Positions 6,997-14,396 are shown, numbered from the stretch's first letter. The stretch is DNA of 15,479 nt from JAHRVQ01 sp047616645 (GCA_047616645.1 JBLHIH010000090.1:1-15479), one strand, 5' to 3'. A program made the numbers and translations. The notes: generated from the sequence alone by a model not told the origin.

Positions 6997-8390
6997 AGGG
7001 TCATGCTGTGCTCTCTGGTCTTTTGGTATTTAAAGATATTTCTCGACGTTCTAAATCTGATGACCAAGTAACTTCTTTAACCACCCATGATTTCCTTACC
7101 GGATTAGCAAATCGATTTAAATTTGAAGAACTTGTATCAGAATTAATTGACCTTTATCGAGCAAAATCAAATGTTTTAATATCAAGAAAACGATCTGCAC
7201 CCTGCGCTGTCATCTACATCGGACTCGATCATTTTTCTCATATTAATAAGGGTCTAGGACACAATACCGGCGACAAATTATTGCAGGGCGTGGCGCATCG
7301 AATTAAAAGCTGTATATCTGACCTGGATATAGCAGCTCGCCTCGGTGGAGATGAATTTACTGTAGCCCTAACACACATGTTTGATGCCAGTGAGGCAACC
7401 GAAGTAGCACAGAAAATTTTAAGAGGTTTAGATGAACCTTTTCTAATCGATGGAAATGAAATATTCACAAGTGCCAGTATTGGTATCGCAACTTATCCAG
7501 AATGTGGGGACACCTCTGCAGAACTGTTAACAAATAGCAATATCGCCATGCAAACCGCCAAAACAAATGGTCGACATGGTATTCAATATTTTACTGACTC
7601 ACTTAACCTTAATTATTTAGAAAAAATTGAACTAGAAGCACAACTTAGAGAAGCCTTAGCAGGAGACAATTTGGAGATTAATTTCCAAGCTTTTGTCAAT
7701 CCCAATAAATCTATCGTAAAAGGTTACTACGCTAGTCTGCAGTGGCAACATCCTGACAAGGGATTAATTGACGCATCAGAATTGTTAAATGGATTGGATC
7801 AAGTTCAACTTCAAACTCGACTTATTTATAAAATATTGAAGCAAGGTTGTGCACAATTTGTGTCTTGGAAGTTATTAGACCCCGCAAGAGCAGATTTATT
7901 ACTGATAATTCCATTTCCTGCTTTTCATATGATCAATGCGAACTTTCCTCTGAACCTTAAAAATGCGATAGATAACTCAGGTATCAATCCAAACCAGCTT
8001 CTATTAGAAATAAGTGAATCCAATTTTGATTTTAGTATGCGGGAATTTCAGTCATTGACGAAAGAAATTGCGAAACTCGGCGTTAAATTATCCTTGAATT
8101 TATTTTCTTCTCCGAAAACACCACTCACACACTTGTTCCAGCTCGACCTTGATACGATTAGAATAGATATATCAACAATGGAGAATTTACCTGCTAATCC
8201 TAAAAGTGCAATATTTTTTAAGAGTATTGTTAGCATGGCCCATGATTTGGGTATAGAAATCATTGCCGACCATTTAAACTCAGAAAAAGAAGGTACATTG
8301 ATAAAAAGTTTGGGAGCGGATTCGCTAATGGGACCTATCATCGGTCCTCCACTCCCGATTTCGGAGCTTCTAAATTTGAAAACTTCTTAA
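6987..8390 (+). CDS. C-terminal GGDEF-EAL part of the split regulator, degenerate EAL
   Basis: This is the second part of the split gene. The coordinate 6987 is only the first GTG; there is no ribosome binding site, and homology (the last PAS strands, DGGKITTTFLAVPL) continues upstream in this frame to about 6936. The GGDEF signature is intact at residues 120-124 (ARLGGDEF). The inhibitory RxxD site reads SDLD, so it is absent. The first metal-binding Asp expected before DHF appears to be Gly79. In the following EAL domain the EAL motif reads YAS, the DDFGTG loop reads NLFSSPK, and the late EGVE motif reads DHLN; EISES is retained. Phosphodiesterase activity is therefore unlikely, and cyclase activity uncertain. 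It could be a c-di-GMP sensor or pseudoenzyme. Confidence 0.8.
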   Translation: MPLKGHAVLSGLLVFKDISRRSKSDDQVTSLTTHDFLTGLANRFKFEELVSELIDLYRAKSNVLISRKRSAPCAVIYIGLDHFSHINKGLGHNTGDKLLQGVAHRIKSCISDLDIAARLGGDEFTVALTHMFDASEATEVAQKILRGLDEPFLIDGNEIFTSASIGIATYPECGDTSAELLTNSNIAMQTAKTNGRHGIQYFTDSLNLNYLEKIELEAQLREALAGDNLEINFQAFVNPNKSIVKGYYASLQWQHPDKGLIDASELLNGLDQVQLQTRLIYKILKQGCAQFVSWKLLDPARADLLLIIPFPAFHMINANFPLNLKNAIDNSGINPNQLLLEISESNFDFSMREFQSLTKEIAKLGVKLSLNLFSSPKTPLTHLFQLDLDTIRIDISTMENLPANPKSAIFFKSIVSMAHDLGIEIIADHLNSEKEGTLIKSLGADSLMGPIIGPPLPISELLNLKTS

Positions 8391-8397
8391 TTTAGAA
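8368..8397. repeat. AT-rich 9-bp inverted repeat at the end of the GGDEF-EAL gene
   Basis: TTCTAAATT (8368-8376) pairs with AATTTAGAA (8389-8397) across a 12-base loop that overlaps the stop codon. The gene is convergent with the GST gene 31 bp away. The stem is AT-only apart from one pair and has no U run, so it is at best a weak terminator. Confidence 0.35.
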
Positions 8398-8421
8398 AAA
8401 CAAATTTTAGCCAGAGACAGG

Positions 8422-9033
8422 CTATGCAGATGCGCTTGATCTTGATTTAACTCTCTCAAACCATGCTGCAATGTTAACATTTTCAGGCACAAGAGGCTGA
8501 CCCACTTGTCCACCAAACTCTAGGAAGCAATATAATAAAATATCCGCCAGGCTAAAGCGTTCACCACATATGAAGCTTTTATCTCCTAGTAATCCATCCA
8601 ACCAAACTAGTCTCTCCTGGGCTAATGTTTTTAGATCTGCGGCGGCATCAGGCATAGTCCGTAATCTATCCTTAAACAGAGGCAATCCTTCAGAGTAGCG
8701 AAATCCGTTCGTCAGAGGTTCGACAATATTCAAATCAATCCTTCTGGTCCACATACGGGTTTCAGCTCTGTCATCTTGGTTTGAGCCAATTAACTCAGTA
8801 TTACCCTGGCGATCATCTAAATACTCACAAATAGCGGTTATTTCCGTGATGATATTTCCATCATCTTTTTCTAAGGCCGGGCATTGACCGGCTGGGTTGA
8901 CCAGCATATAGGCTTCTTTTCTATTTTCTGCGCCCATTAAATCTACTTCCACCATCTCCATCGTGAGATTGAGTTCAGCCATAAACATCCTAACAACTTT
9001 TGGATTTGGACCAACGGAATTATATAATTTCAT
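8422..9033 (-). CDS. Glutathione S-transferase family protein
   Basis: This is a cytosolic 203-residue protein with the two-domain GST layout. Residues 1-76 form the thioredoxin fold: strand MKLYNS, a likely catalytic Ser6 region, the cis-proline site at P52 (QCPALE) and the glutathione gamma-glutamyl contact around E64 (TEITAI). The helical C-terminal domain carries the usual N-capping motif before its core helix (GERFSLADILLY). The start is ATG 9033 with AAAAGG seven bases upstream; an in-frame TTG just before it is rejected. The gene lies 65 bp downstream of the monooxygenase gene on the same strand and is probably co-transcribed. That suggests detoxification of electrophiles or a step in degrading the same compound, but this is inference from context. 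Exact GST class is not assigned. Confidence 0.88.
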   Translation of the reverse strand: MKLYNSVGPNPKVVRMFMAELNLTMEMVEVDLMGAENRKEAYMLVNPAGQCPALEKDDGNIITEITAICEYLDDRQGNTELIGSNQDDRAETRMWTRRIDLNIVEPLTNGFRYSEGLPLFKDRLRTMPDAAADLKTLAQERLVWLDGLLGDKSFICGERFSLADILLYCFLEFGGQVGQPLVPENVNIAAWFERVKSRSSASA

Positions 9034-9098
9034 CAAAATACCTTTTATTTTATAAATGTGAAAGTGTGATTAATTAGGAACTGTAGTAATAAATATTG

Positions 9099-10727
9099 TC
9101 ATGCAAACTTAAAGCCTTCGTATTGATTGCTCGCAACAGCATCACATTTTTCGCGATACACTCCAACACCTCCAACATAGGGCATAAATATTCGCGGTTT
9201 ACCCGCTATGTTAGCCCCCAAATACCATGAGTTACATGATGGCGCAGTATACATGGTACCCTCTGCGACTTCGTTAGCGTGAACCACCCAATCGATTTGT
9301 GCTTTTTCGGAGGCTTCGATTGTTTTGAAATTCTTATCTTTCATATAGCAAACACAATCAAATATCCAATCAACATGCTGCTCGATAGATACCATCATAT
9401 TGCTTAACACTGAAGGGCTGCCAGGACCGGTAATCGTAAACAAATTGGGAAACCCATGTACTTGCAAACCTAAATAGCTCTGTGGTCCCGCCTCCCAGAC
9501 ATCAGATAGCTTACGCCCATCTCGACCTGTAATATTCATACGCAACAAGGCACCTGTCATCGCATCAAATCCAGTCGCAAACACTAAATCATCAAATTCA
9601 AAGTGACCTTGCAGAGTTTTAATACCGGTCTCTGTGATCGTATCTATTCCACCAATTCTTAGATCAACAAGCGTCACATTCTGACGATTAAATGTCTCAA
9701 AATAACCAGTATCTATAACAGGTCGTTTACAACCAATGGGATAATTTTCCGGCATTAAGCCTTTTGCTGTTGTAGCATCAGTAACTACTTTACCGACTTG
9801 TTGGCGATACATTTCACATGCTAGCTCGTTAGCTTTCATATCAAGGCCGATGTCCATAAAACTTTGAATAGAATCGAAACCTTTGTCTTTAACTAGTTGC
9901 TTACGGCTTTCTTCGTCTGTATCCAGTATAGAATCTGTCGGTTCTTCAGTCGAGGCGCCACCGAAACCATACCCAAAGCCAATAATACCAATCATAGAAT
10001 GTCGTTGTTGCTCACGGATATCGTCATAATTGGACTTAGCTTCATTCCGAAAGAATTCGGATAGTGGCTCATTGTGAGCGGGCATCGTATAGTTGGGCGT
10101 TCTTTGAAAAACCGTTAGATGTTTAGCTTCTTCTGCGATAATAGGTATGGATTGCGTGCCAGAAGAGCCTGTTCCAATAATGCCAACTGTTCTACCTTCG
10201 AAGTTAACGCCTTCATGTGGCCAGGCACCGGTATGATAGGTATTACCTGTAAAACTGTCTGCACCGGCTATTTCTGGCGTATTGGGTACAGACAAACAAC
10301 CTGTCGCCATGATGCATATAGAACATTGAAACTGCTCACCGGATTCGCTGATGAGATGCCAGCGTTTGCTATCATCTTCATAACTAATAGACGACACTTT
10401 AGTTTCAAATTGGATATCTGACCTTAGGTCAAATCGATCTGCTACTTCACCTGCGTAGTTAAGAATTTCAGGTTGGCCCGCCATTACTTCGGTCCAATCC
10501 CAATCCTGTTGTAGCGCGTTTGAAAAGCTGAAGGAATACTCCATGCTGGGTATATCACAACGTGCTCCAGGATAACGATTCCAATACCAAGTGCCGCCAA
10601 CATCCTTGGCGGCCTCTAACACTTTGACCTTTAGATTCAGTGTTCTCAATCGGTGAAGCATATACATGCCGGCAAAACCTGCGCCAACAATGACGACATC
10701 AAATCTAGCATCTTTCTTTGAGACCAC
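9099..10727 (-). CDS. Type I Baeyer-Villiger monooxygenase (cyclohexanone/phenylacetone monooxygenase-like)
   Basis: This flavoprotein of 542 residues inserts one oxygen next to a ketone using FAD, NADPH and O2. Defining motifs are present. GAGFAG at 15-20 binds FAD and GTGSSG at 185-190 binds NADPH. Between them lies the type I fingerprint FTGNTYHTGAWP at 159-170, matching FxGxxxHxxxWP. The second family motif GGTWYWNRYPGARCD (44-58) is intact, as is the catalytic Arg expected in CKRP (R335). Length matches the family. The start is GTG at 10727, as an in-frame TAG lies at 10740-10742 and TGGA sits about seven bases upstream. The substrate (cyclic, steroid or aryl ketone) is not predictable. 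Two 9-bp inverted repeats in the upstream 94 bp may be operator sites. A GST gene follows. Confidence 0.93.
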   Translation of the reverse strand: MVSKKDARFDVVIVGAGFAGMYMLHRLRTLNLKVKVLEAAKDVGGTWYWNRYPGARCDIPSMEYSFSFSNALQQDWDWTEVMAGQPEILNYAGEVADRFDLRSDIQFETKVSSISYEDDSKRWHLISESGEQFQCSICIMATGCLSVPNTPEIAGADSFTGNTYHTGAWPHEGVNFEGRTVGIIGTGSSGTQSIPIIAEEAKHLTVFQRTPNYTMPAHNEPLSEFFRNEAKSNYDDIREQQRHSMIGIIGFGYGFGGASTEEPTDSILDTDEESRKQLVKDKGFDSIQSFMDIGLDMKANELACEMYRQQVGKVVTDATTAKGLMPENYPIGCKRPVIDTGYFETFNRQNVTLVDLRIGGIDTITETGIKTLQGHFEFDDLVFATGFDAMTGALLRMNITGRDGRKLSDVWEAGPQSYLGLQVHGFPNLFTITGPGSPSVLSNMMVSIEQHVDWIFDCVCYMKDKNFKTIEASEKAQIDWVVHANEVAEGTMYTAPSCNSWYLGANIAGKPRIFMPYVGGVGVYREKCDAVASNQYEGFKFA

Positions 10728-10736
10728 AATTACATC

Positions 10737-10776
10737 CAGCTATTATTTTTCTTAAGTTTCCCCTTATTAATAGCTG
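10737..10776. repeat. 9-bp inverted repeat just upstream of the monooxygenase start
   Basis: CAGCTATTA (10737-10745) and TAATAGCTG (10768-10776) are perfect inverted arms around 22 bases. On the minus-strand mRNA the stem abuts the TGGA ribosome binding site of the monooxygenase. It could be a regulator site or an mRNA structure limiting translation. Confidence 0.5.
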
Positions 10777-10787
10777 AGCTCAATCTA

Positions 10788-10814
10788 CATCATTCAGAAA
10801 TATTATGAATGATG
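10788..10814. repeat. 9-bp inverted repeat after fabB
   Basis: CATCATTCA (10788-10796) and TGAATGATG (10806-10814) flank a nine-base loop, eight bases past the fabB stop. No T run follows on the minus strand, so it is a poor intrinsic terminator. It may be a 3' stem-loop of the fab operon or an operator for the monooxygenase gene. Confidence 0.5.
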
Positions 10815-10821
10815 ATTGAAA

Positions 10822-12042
10822 CTATACTAGCTTTTGAAAAACCAGCACCGCGTTAGTACCTCCAAAGCCAAAACTATTAGACATAACGGTTCTAATACCG
10901 GCATTATCCTGCCGTGAAGTCACAATAGGTGCACCAGTCTCTGCAATGATAGGATCAACTTCATCGATATTTGCAGAGGCACAAATAAAGTCATTTTCAA
11001 GCATCAGCAAGGAATAAATGGCTTCATGGACACCAGCTGCGCCCAAAGAATGACCTGACAGAGATTTGGTTGAGGAAATCTTTGGCATATTGTCGCCAAA
11101 CACTGCTTTTATTGCGTTAATTTCTGGTACATCACCTGCGGGAGTGCTGGTACCGTGGGCATTTATGTAGTCTATATCACCCTCTACCGTTGACATCGCA
11201 AGTTGCATCGCACGCATGCCGCCTTCACCCGATGGTGAGACCATATCGTATCCGTCGGAAGTTGCTCCATAACCAACCAATTCGGCATAGATCTTTGCGC
11301 CCCTTGCCTTGGCATGTTCGTACTCCTCGACAACAACGCAGCCTCCTCCTCCCGCAATGACAAAACCATCACGATCTTTATCATAGGCTCGGGATGCCTC
11401 ACTTGGCGTCTCATTACGTTTTGTTGAGAGCGCTCCCATTGCATCAAAGAGTGAAGTCATACTCCAATGTTCTTCTTCTCCGCCACCAGCGAAAACAACA
11501 TCTTGCTTGCCTAATTGAATAAGCTCTGCAGCATGTCCTATACAATGGGCACTGGTTGAGCAGGCGGAAGTGATGGAATAATTCACGCCTTTTATTTTAA
11601 ATGCAGTTGAAAGAATGGCTGAGACAGTTGAACTCATTGTCTTAGTCACACGATAAGGTCCAATTCTCTTTACACCCTTTTCTTTGAGTACCTCTGCAGC
11701 TTCAACTAAGTTGGAAGAAGATGCACCACCAGATCCAGCAACAATACCCGTACGAAAATTAGATATGACGTCATCTGCTAAACCGGAGTCTTCTATCGCT
11801 TCAGCCATAGAAATGTAGGCATAAGCCGCAGCATCGCCCATGAATCGACGCAATTTCCTGTCAATTAAAGGTTCGATATCTAAATCAATACTACCGGCTA
11901 TGTGACTACGTAAGCCCATCTCCTTGTATTCTTCTTGAAACTTGATACCCGACCGAGTTTCCATTAATGAATCTAGAGTTTCTTTTTTATTATTACCGAG
12001 AGGAGAAACTAAACCCATTCCGGTTATGACAACACGCTTCAT
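10822..12042 (-). CDS. fabB: 3-oxoacyl-[acyl-carrier-protein] synthase I (FabB)
   Basis: This is a cytoplasmic beta-ketoacyl-ACP synthase that elongates acyl chains with malonyl-ACP and is needed for unsaturated fatty acid synthesis. The length of 406 residues equals that of E. coli FabB. The catalytic triad is in place: C161 in SACSTSAHC, H296 in NAHGTSTPAGD, H331 in SLSGHSLGAAG, with K326 preceding. The glycine-rich C-terminal NSFGFGGTNA motif is intact. It lies 8 bp downstream of fabA, and its ribosome binding site (AGGTG) overlaps the fabA TAG stop, so translation is probably coupled. FabF is also similar in fold, but the exact length, motif spacing and fabA linkage favour FabB. Confidence 0.95.
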   Translation of the reverse strand: MKRVVITGMGLVSPLGNNKKETLDSLMETRSGIKFQEEYKEMGLRSHIAGSIDLDIEPLIDRKLRRFMGDAAAYAYISMAEAIEDSGLADDVISNFRTGIVAGSGGASSSNLVEAAEVLKEKGVKRIGPYRVTKTMSSTVSAILSTAFKIKGVNYSITSACSTSAHCIGHAAELIQLGKQDVVFAGGGEEEHWSMTSLFDAMGALSTKRNETPSEASRAYDKDRDGFVIAGGGGCVVVEEYEHAKARGAKIYAELVGYGATSDGYDMVSPSGEGGMRAMQLAMSTVEGDIDYINAHGTSTPAGDVPEINAIKAVFGDNMPKISSTKSLSGHSLGAAGVHEAIYSLLMLENDFICASANIDEVDPIIAETGAPIVTSRQDNAGIRTVMSNSFGFGGTNAVLVFQKLV

Positions 12043-12050
12043 ATTTTCAC

Positions 12051-12605
12051 CTAAAAGTCTTCAATACTTGTAAATAACCCTACTTTAAGATTTTCTGCAG
12101 TATAAATAATATTGCCATCAGCAATCACTACTGCATCTGCTATTCCCAAAACTGCGCGCCCTTCTCGAACTCTTGAAATATCAATCTCATAGGTGAGCTT
12201 TTCGATAGTGGGTAATACTTGACCTTTAAAGGATACTTTTCCACAGCCAAGTGCTCGTCCTATGCCCCAATTACCTTTCCAAGCTAGATAAAAACCCAGT
12301 AATTGCCACAATGCATCTAGACCTAAACATCCAGGCATAACAGGATCGCTTACAAAGTGACACTTGAAGAACCATAAATCTGGATTGATATCGAGTTCGG
12401 CAATTATCTTACCCCGATTCTTTTTACCACCCTTCTCATCAATATGGGTTATTCGATCTATCATCAACATTTCATCGATGGGTAAATGCGCCCTCCCGGG
12501 CCCAAATAATCGACCATAACCGCAATCTATCAAATCATCACGACTAAATGAATGTTTATCAATTAGAGATAAGTCGAGTGCAGGAATCGTATCAGCTTCA
12601 GACAT
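12051..12605 (-). CDS. fabA: 3-hydroxydecanoyl-[acyl-carrier-protein] dehydratase/isomerase (FabA)
   Basis: This enzyme dehydrates 3-hydroxyacyl-ACP and isomerises trans-2- to cis-3-decenoyl-ACP, the branch point to unsaturated fatty acids. The core is very close to E. coli FabA: ELDINPDLWFFKCHF, then DPVMPGCLGLDALWQL, with catalytic His83 and Asp97. The start is placed at ATG 12605 (184 residues against 172 in E. coli). The frame is open back to an ATG at 12722, but that adds 39 unconserved residues and lies upstream of a strong extended -10 at 12682-12690, so it would not be in the main transcript. A GAAG precedes the ATG by five bases. It is first gene of a fabA-fabB operon, divergent from the LpxA homologue. 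No FadR- or FabR-like operator was recognised. Confidence 0.94.
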   Translation of the reverse strand: MSEADTIPALDLSLIDKHSFSRDDLIDCGYGRLFGPGRAHLPIDEMLMIDRITHIDEKGGKKNRGKIIAELDINPDLWFFKCHFVSDPVMPGCLGLDALWQLLGFYLAWKGNWGIGRALGCGKVSFKGQVLPTIEKLTYEIDISRVREGRAVLGIADAVVIADGNIIYTAENLKVGLFTSIEDF

Positions 12606-12681
12606 AAATACTTCTGTTTTGTATGTGATTTTGACTAAGAACGCATTCTCAAGCAAATCATCTATTAATGAATGGGCGCAA

Positions 12682-12690
12682 ATTATATCA
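12682..12690 (-). promoter_or_regulatory. Extended -10 promoter of fabAB
   Basis: On the minus strand TGATATAAT is a perfect extended -10 (TGnTATAAT). A partial -35, TTGCTT, lies 19 bases upstream. Transcription would start near 12675, about 70 nt before the fabA ATG at 12605. Confidence 0.6.
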
Positions 12691-12786
12691 TTGACGCGAG
12701 AAAATAAAGCAAAACAAGGCATTTCATCAGAGGATAAACATCCATGTTGGTTTTTTCATTGATGCTGGATATCGATGCTTTGTAGT

Positions 12787-12830
12787 ATTAGGGTTGATTC
12801 AAGCAGTCTTTGGAACTCCGAAGCCCTAAT
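12787..12830. repeat. Nested inverted repeats in the fabA/lpxA divergent region
   Basis: ATTAGGG (12787-12793) pairs with CCCTAAT (12824-12830). Inside it, CTTTGG and CCGAAG can form a six-pair hairpin with one wobble and the loop AACT. The element lies between the two divergent promoters and could be an operator or a structured RNA element; there is no terminal T run. Confidence 0.35.
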
Positions 12831-12844
12831 TAGGTCATAATAAT

Positions 12845-12853
12845 TGGTATAAA
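12845..12853 (+). promoter_or_regulatory. Candidate extended -10 promoter of the LpxA homologue
   Basis: TGGTATAAA fits the extended -10 pattern TGnTATAAT with one mismatch. It ends 18 bases before the ATG at 12872, so the leader would be very short. No good -35 is seen. A weak GGG at 12861-12863 is the only ribosome binding site candidate. Confidence 0.4.
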
Positions 12854-12871
12854 TTCCGACGGGTAATAACA

Positions 12872-13684
12872 ATGATAAAAATTGACAAAATGTCTGTAGT
12901 ACACAAAAACGCCGAGATAGGTGAAAATTGCACCATTGGCCCTTTTTGTACCGTAGGAGATAATGTCAAAATTGGTCCCAATACCAACTTAAGATCACAC
13001 GTGGTTTTAGAGCCTTACACATCCATTGGAGAAGAATGTGATGTTTTTCCCTTTGTCACTTTAGGTATCCATTCTCAAGATAATAAATATGTAAAAGGCT
13101 CAATAACACATACGCGCATCGGGGCCCGAAACATCATCCGCGAATTTGTTAGCATCCATGGCGGAACACAAGCCGAATCAATAACTTCTGTCGGAGATGA
13201 TTGCACGCTTCTAGCCCACGCTCATGTAGGCCATAATTGTACTGTAGGCAATCATGTTGTGATGTCTCATTCGGCAACATTGGCAGGGCATGTCGCCATC
13301 GGTGATCATGCCAACATCGGTGGACTATCCGCAATTCATCAATTTTGTCACGTCGGCGTGGCGTCCATGGTCGCAGGCATGTCTCGCGTCATTCAAGATG
13401 TATTACCATTCACCATTGCAGAAGGCTTCCCTGCGCATATGCGTGTGATAAATAAGATCGGTATGGAAAGAGCCGGTTATTCGAAGGAAGATATTCGAGA
13501 AGTACGTAAGGCTTTTAGAATCCTCTTTATGAGAGAGTACCGATTAGACAATGCCGTGAAACAAGTCAGGGAAGAATTCCCGAAATCGAAAAATGTGTTA
13601 GCGATGATTGAAGCGATAGAATCTTCTCAAAGAGGTTTAGCACGTCCGGATTCTGCAATGTTCGAAATTAATGTGAGTGAATAA
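12872..13684 (+). CDS. LpxA-family acyl-[acyl-carrier-protein]--UDP-N-acetylglucosamine O-acyltransferase, divergent
   Basis: This is a cytoplasmic left-handed beta-helix acyltransferase of 270 residues (E. coli LpxA 262). Hexapeptide repeats fill about residues 8-180, followed by a helical C-terminal domain. Catalytic and nearby histidines align: H118, H121 (E. coli H125, the base), H140 and H156. The SQDNKY segment keeps Q69, D70 and K72. Gly169 aligns with the E. coli acyl-length ruler Gly173. Three usually conserved positions differ: HRGT reads HGGT (G97), E. coli Glu200 aligns with Ile196 and Arg205 with Ala201. It is outside the usual lpxD-fabZ-lpxA-lpxB order, divergent from fabA and followed by a HAD gene. 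It may be a second LpxA with altered substrate, or the only one; hence no gene symbol. Confidence 0.85.
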   Translation: MIKIDKMSVVHKNAEIGENCTIGPFCTVGDNVKIGPNTNLRSHVVLEPYTSIGEECDVFPFVTLGIHSQDNKYVKGSITHTRIGARNIIREFVSIHGGTQAESITSVGDDCTLLAHAHVGHNCTVGNHVVMSHSATLAGHVAIGDHANIGGLSAIHQFCHVGVASMVAGMSRVIQDVLPFTIAEGFPAHMRVINKIGMERAGYSKEDIREVRKAFRILFMREYRLDNAVKQVREEFPKSKNVLAMIEAIESSQRGLARPDSAMFEINVSE

Positions 13685-13708
13685 AGTCCCAATACAAACC
13701 ATCCTACT

Positions 13709-13723
13709 GGCTTTTAAAAAGCC
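13709..13723. repeat. Short palindrome between the LpxA homologue and the HAD gene
   Basis: GGCTTTTAAAAAGCC is a near-perfect palindrome that can form a five-pair hairpin with a five-base loop. No T run follows, so termination would be weak and the downstream genes may be read through from the LpxA homologue. It shares GGCTTTT and AAAAGCCCTTA (13717-13727) with the minisatellite at 1-240. Confidence 0.4.
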
Positions 13724-13745
13724 CTTAATAAGAGAATACTAAAAT

Positions 13746-14393
13746 ATGTATAAAGCCGTACTCTGGGATTTCGGAGGTGTCATTACCTCTAGTCCTTTTG
13801 AAGCATTTAATCGATTTGAAGAAAGTCATGCTCTGCCAATAGACTTTATTAGAACCGTTAACTCAGTCAATCCTGAATCAAACGCTTGGGCGCAATTAGA
13901 AAGTAATCAGATCAGTTTAATCGAATTTGATGAGATATTTGCACAAGAAGCATTGGCACTTGGCCAAACCGTAAGAGGTCAATCTGTCTTAGACCTACTA
14001 GCCGGAAGTATTCGTCCTGAGATGGTAGGCGCACTAAAGTTAATTAAGTCTAGATATAAAATTGCCTGTATCACTAACAACGTTAAACCGGCATCGAGCG
14101 CAACATCAAGTGACGAGCCAATAAGCCAGAAGAAAAAAGAAATGACGGATGTACTGTCCATTTTCGATCTTGTCATAGAATCAAGTAAGGCTGGCATCAG
14201 AAAGCCCGATCCACAAATTTACTTAATGACATGCGAAGCCCTTAATATAGAACCTAGCGAGGCTATTTTTTTGGATGACTTAGGAATTAATCTAAAACCT
14301 GCAAGAGCCTTAGGCATGACGACAATTAAAGTCGGCGAAGCAGCCCCTGCCTTAGAAACACTTTCTAGTTTACTTAAAATGGACCTAAGTTAA
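13746..14393 (+). CDS. HAD superfamily (subfamily IA) hydrolase, ACAD10/epoxide hydrolase N-domain-like
   Basis: This is a cytoplasmic 215-residue protein with the four HAD motifs: nucleophile D8 in WDFGGV, T110-N111 in ACITNN, K153 in RKPDPQIY and acidic pair D177-D178 in FLDDLGINLKPARALG. The IxRKPDPxIY to NLKPARALGMTTIKV region closely resembles the phosphatase-like N-terminal domain of soluble epoxide hydrolase and ACAD10. The general-acid Asp two residues after the nucleophile is Gly10, which is common in this DFGGV branch but makes phosphatase activity uncertain. AGAGA about ten bases upstream is a weak ribosome binding site. Only 3 bp separate it from galE, so the two are almost certainly co-transcribed; a sugar-phosphate or acyl-phosphate substrate is conceivable but unproven. 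Confidence 0.85.
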   Translation: MYKAVLWDFGGVITSSPFEAFNRFEESHALPIDFIRTVNSVNPESNAWAQLESNQISLIEFDEIFAQEALALGQTVRGQSVLDLLAGSIRPEMVGALKLIKSRYKIACITNNVKPASSATSSDEPISQKKKEMTDVLSIFDLVIESSKAGIRKPDPQIYLMTCEALNIEPSEAIFLDDLGINLKPARALGMTTIKVGEAAPALETLSSLLKMDLS

Positions 14394-14396
14394 GGG

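Noticed and set aside
6987..8390. Independent second gene starting at GTG 6987
   Set aside because: There is no ribosome binding site and PAS homology continues upstream in the same frame, so it is the continuation of the REC-PAS gene.
10119..10421. Plus-strand 100-codon frame inside the monooxygenase gene
   Set aside because: Antisense shadow of a gene with intact family motifs.
13709..13723. Intrinsic terminator after the LpxA homologue
   Set aside because: The hairpin is short and AT-rich, and it is followed by CCTTAATAAG rather than a T run.
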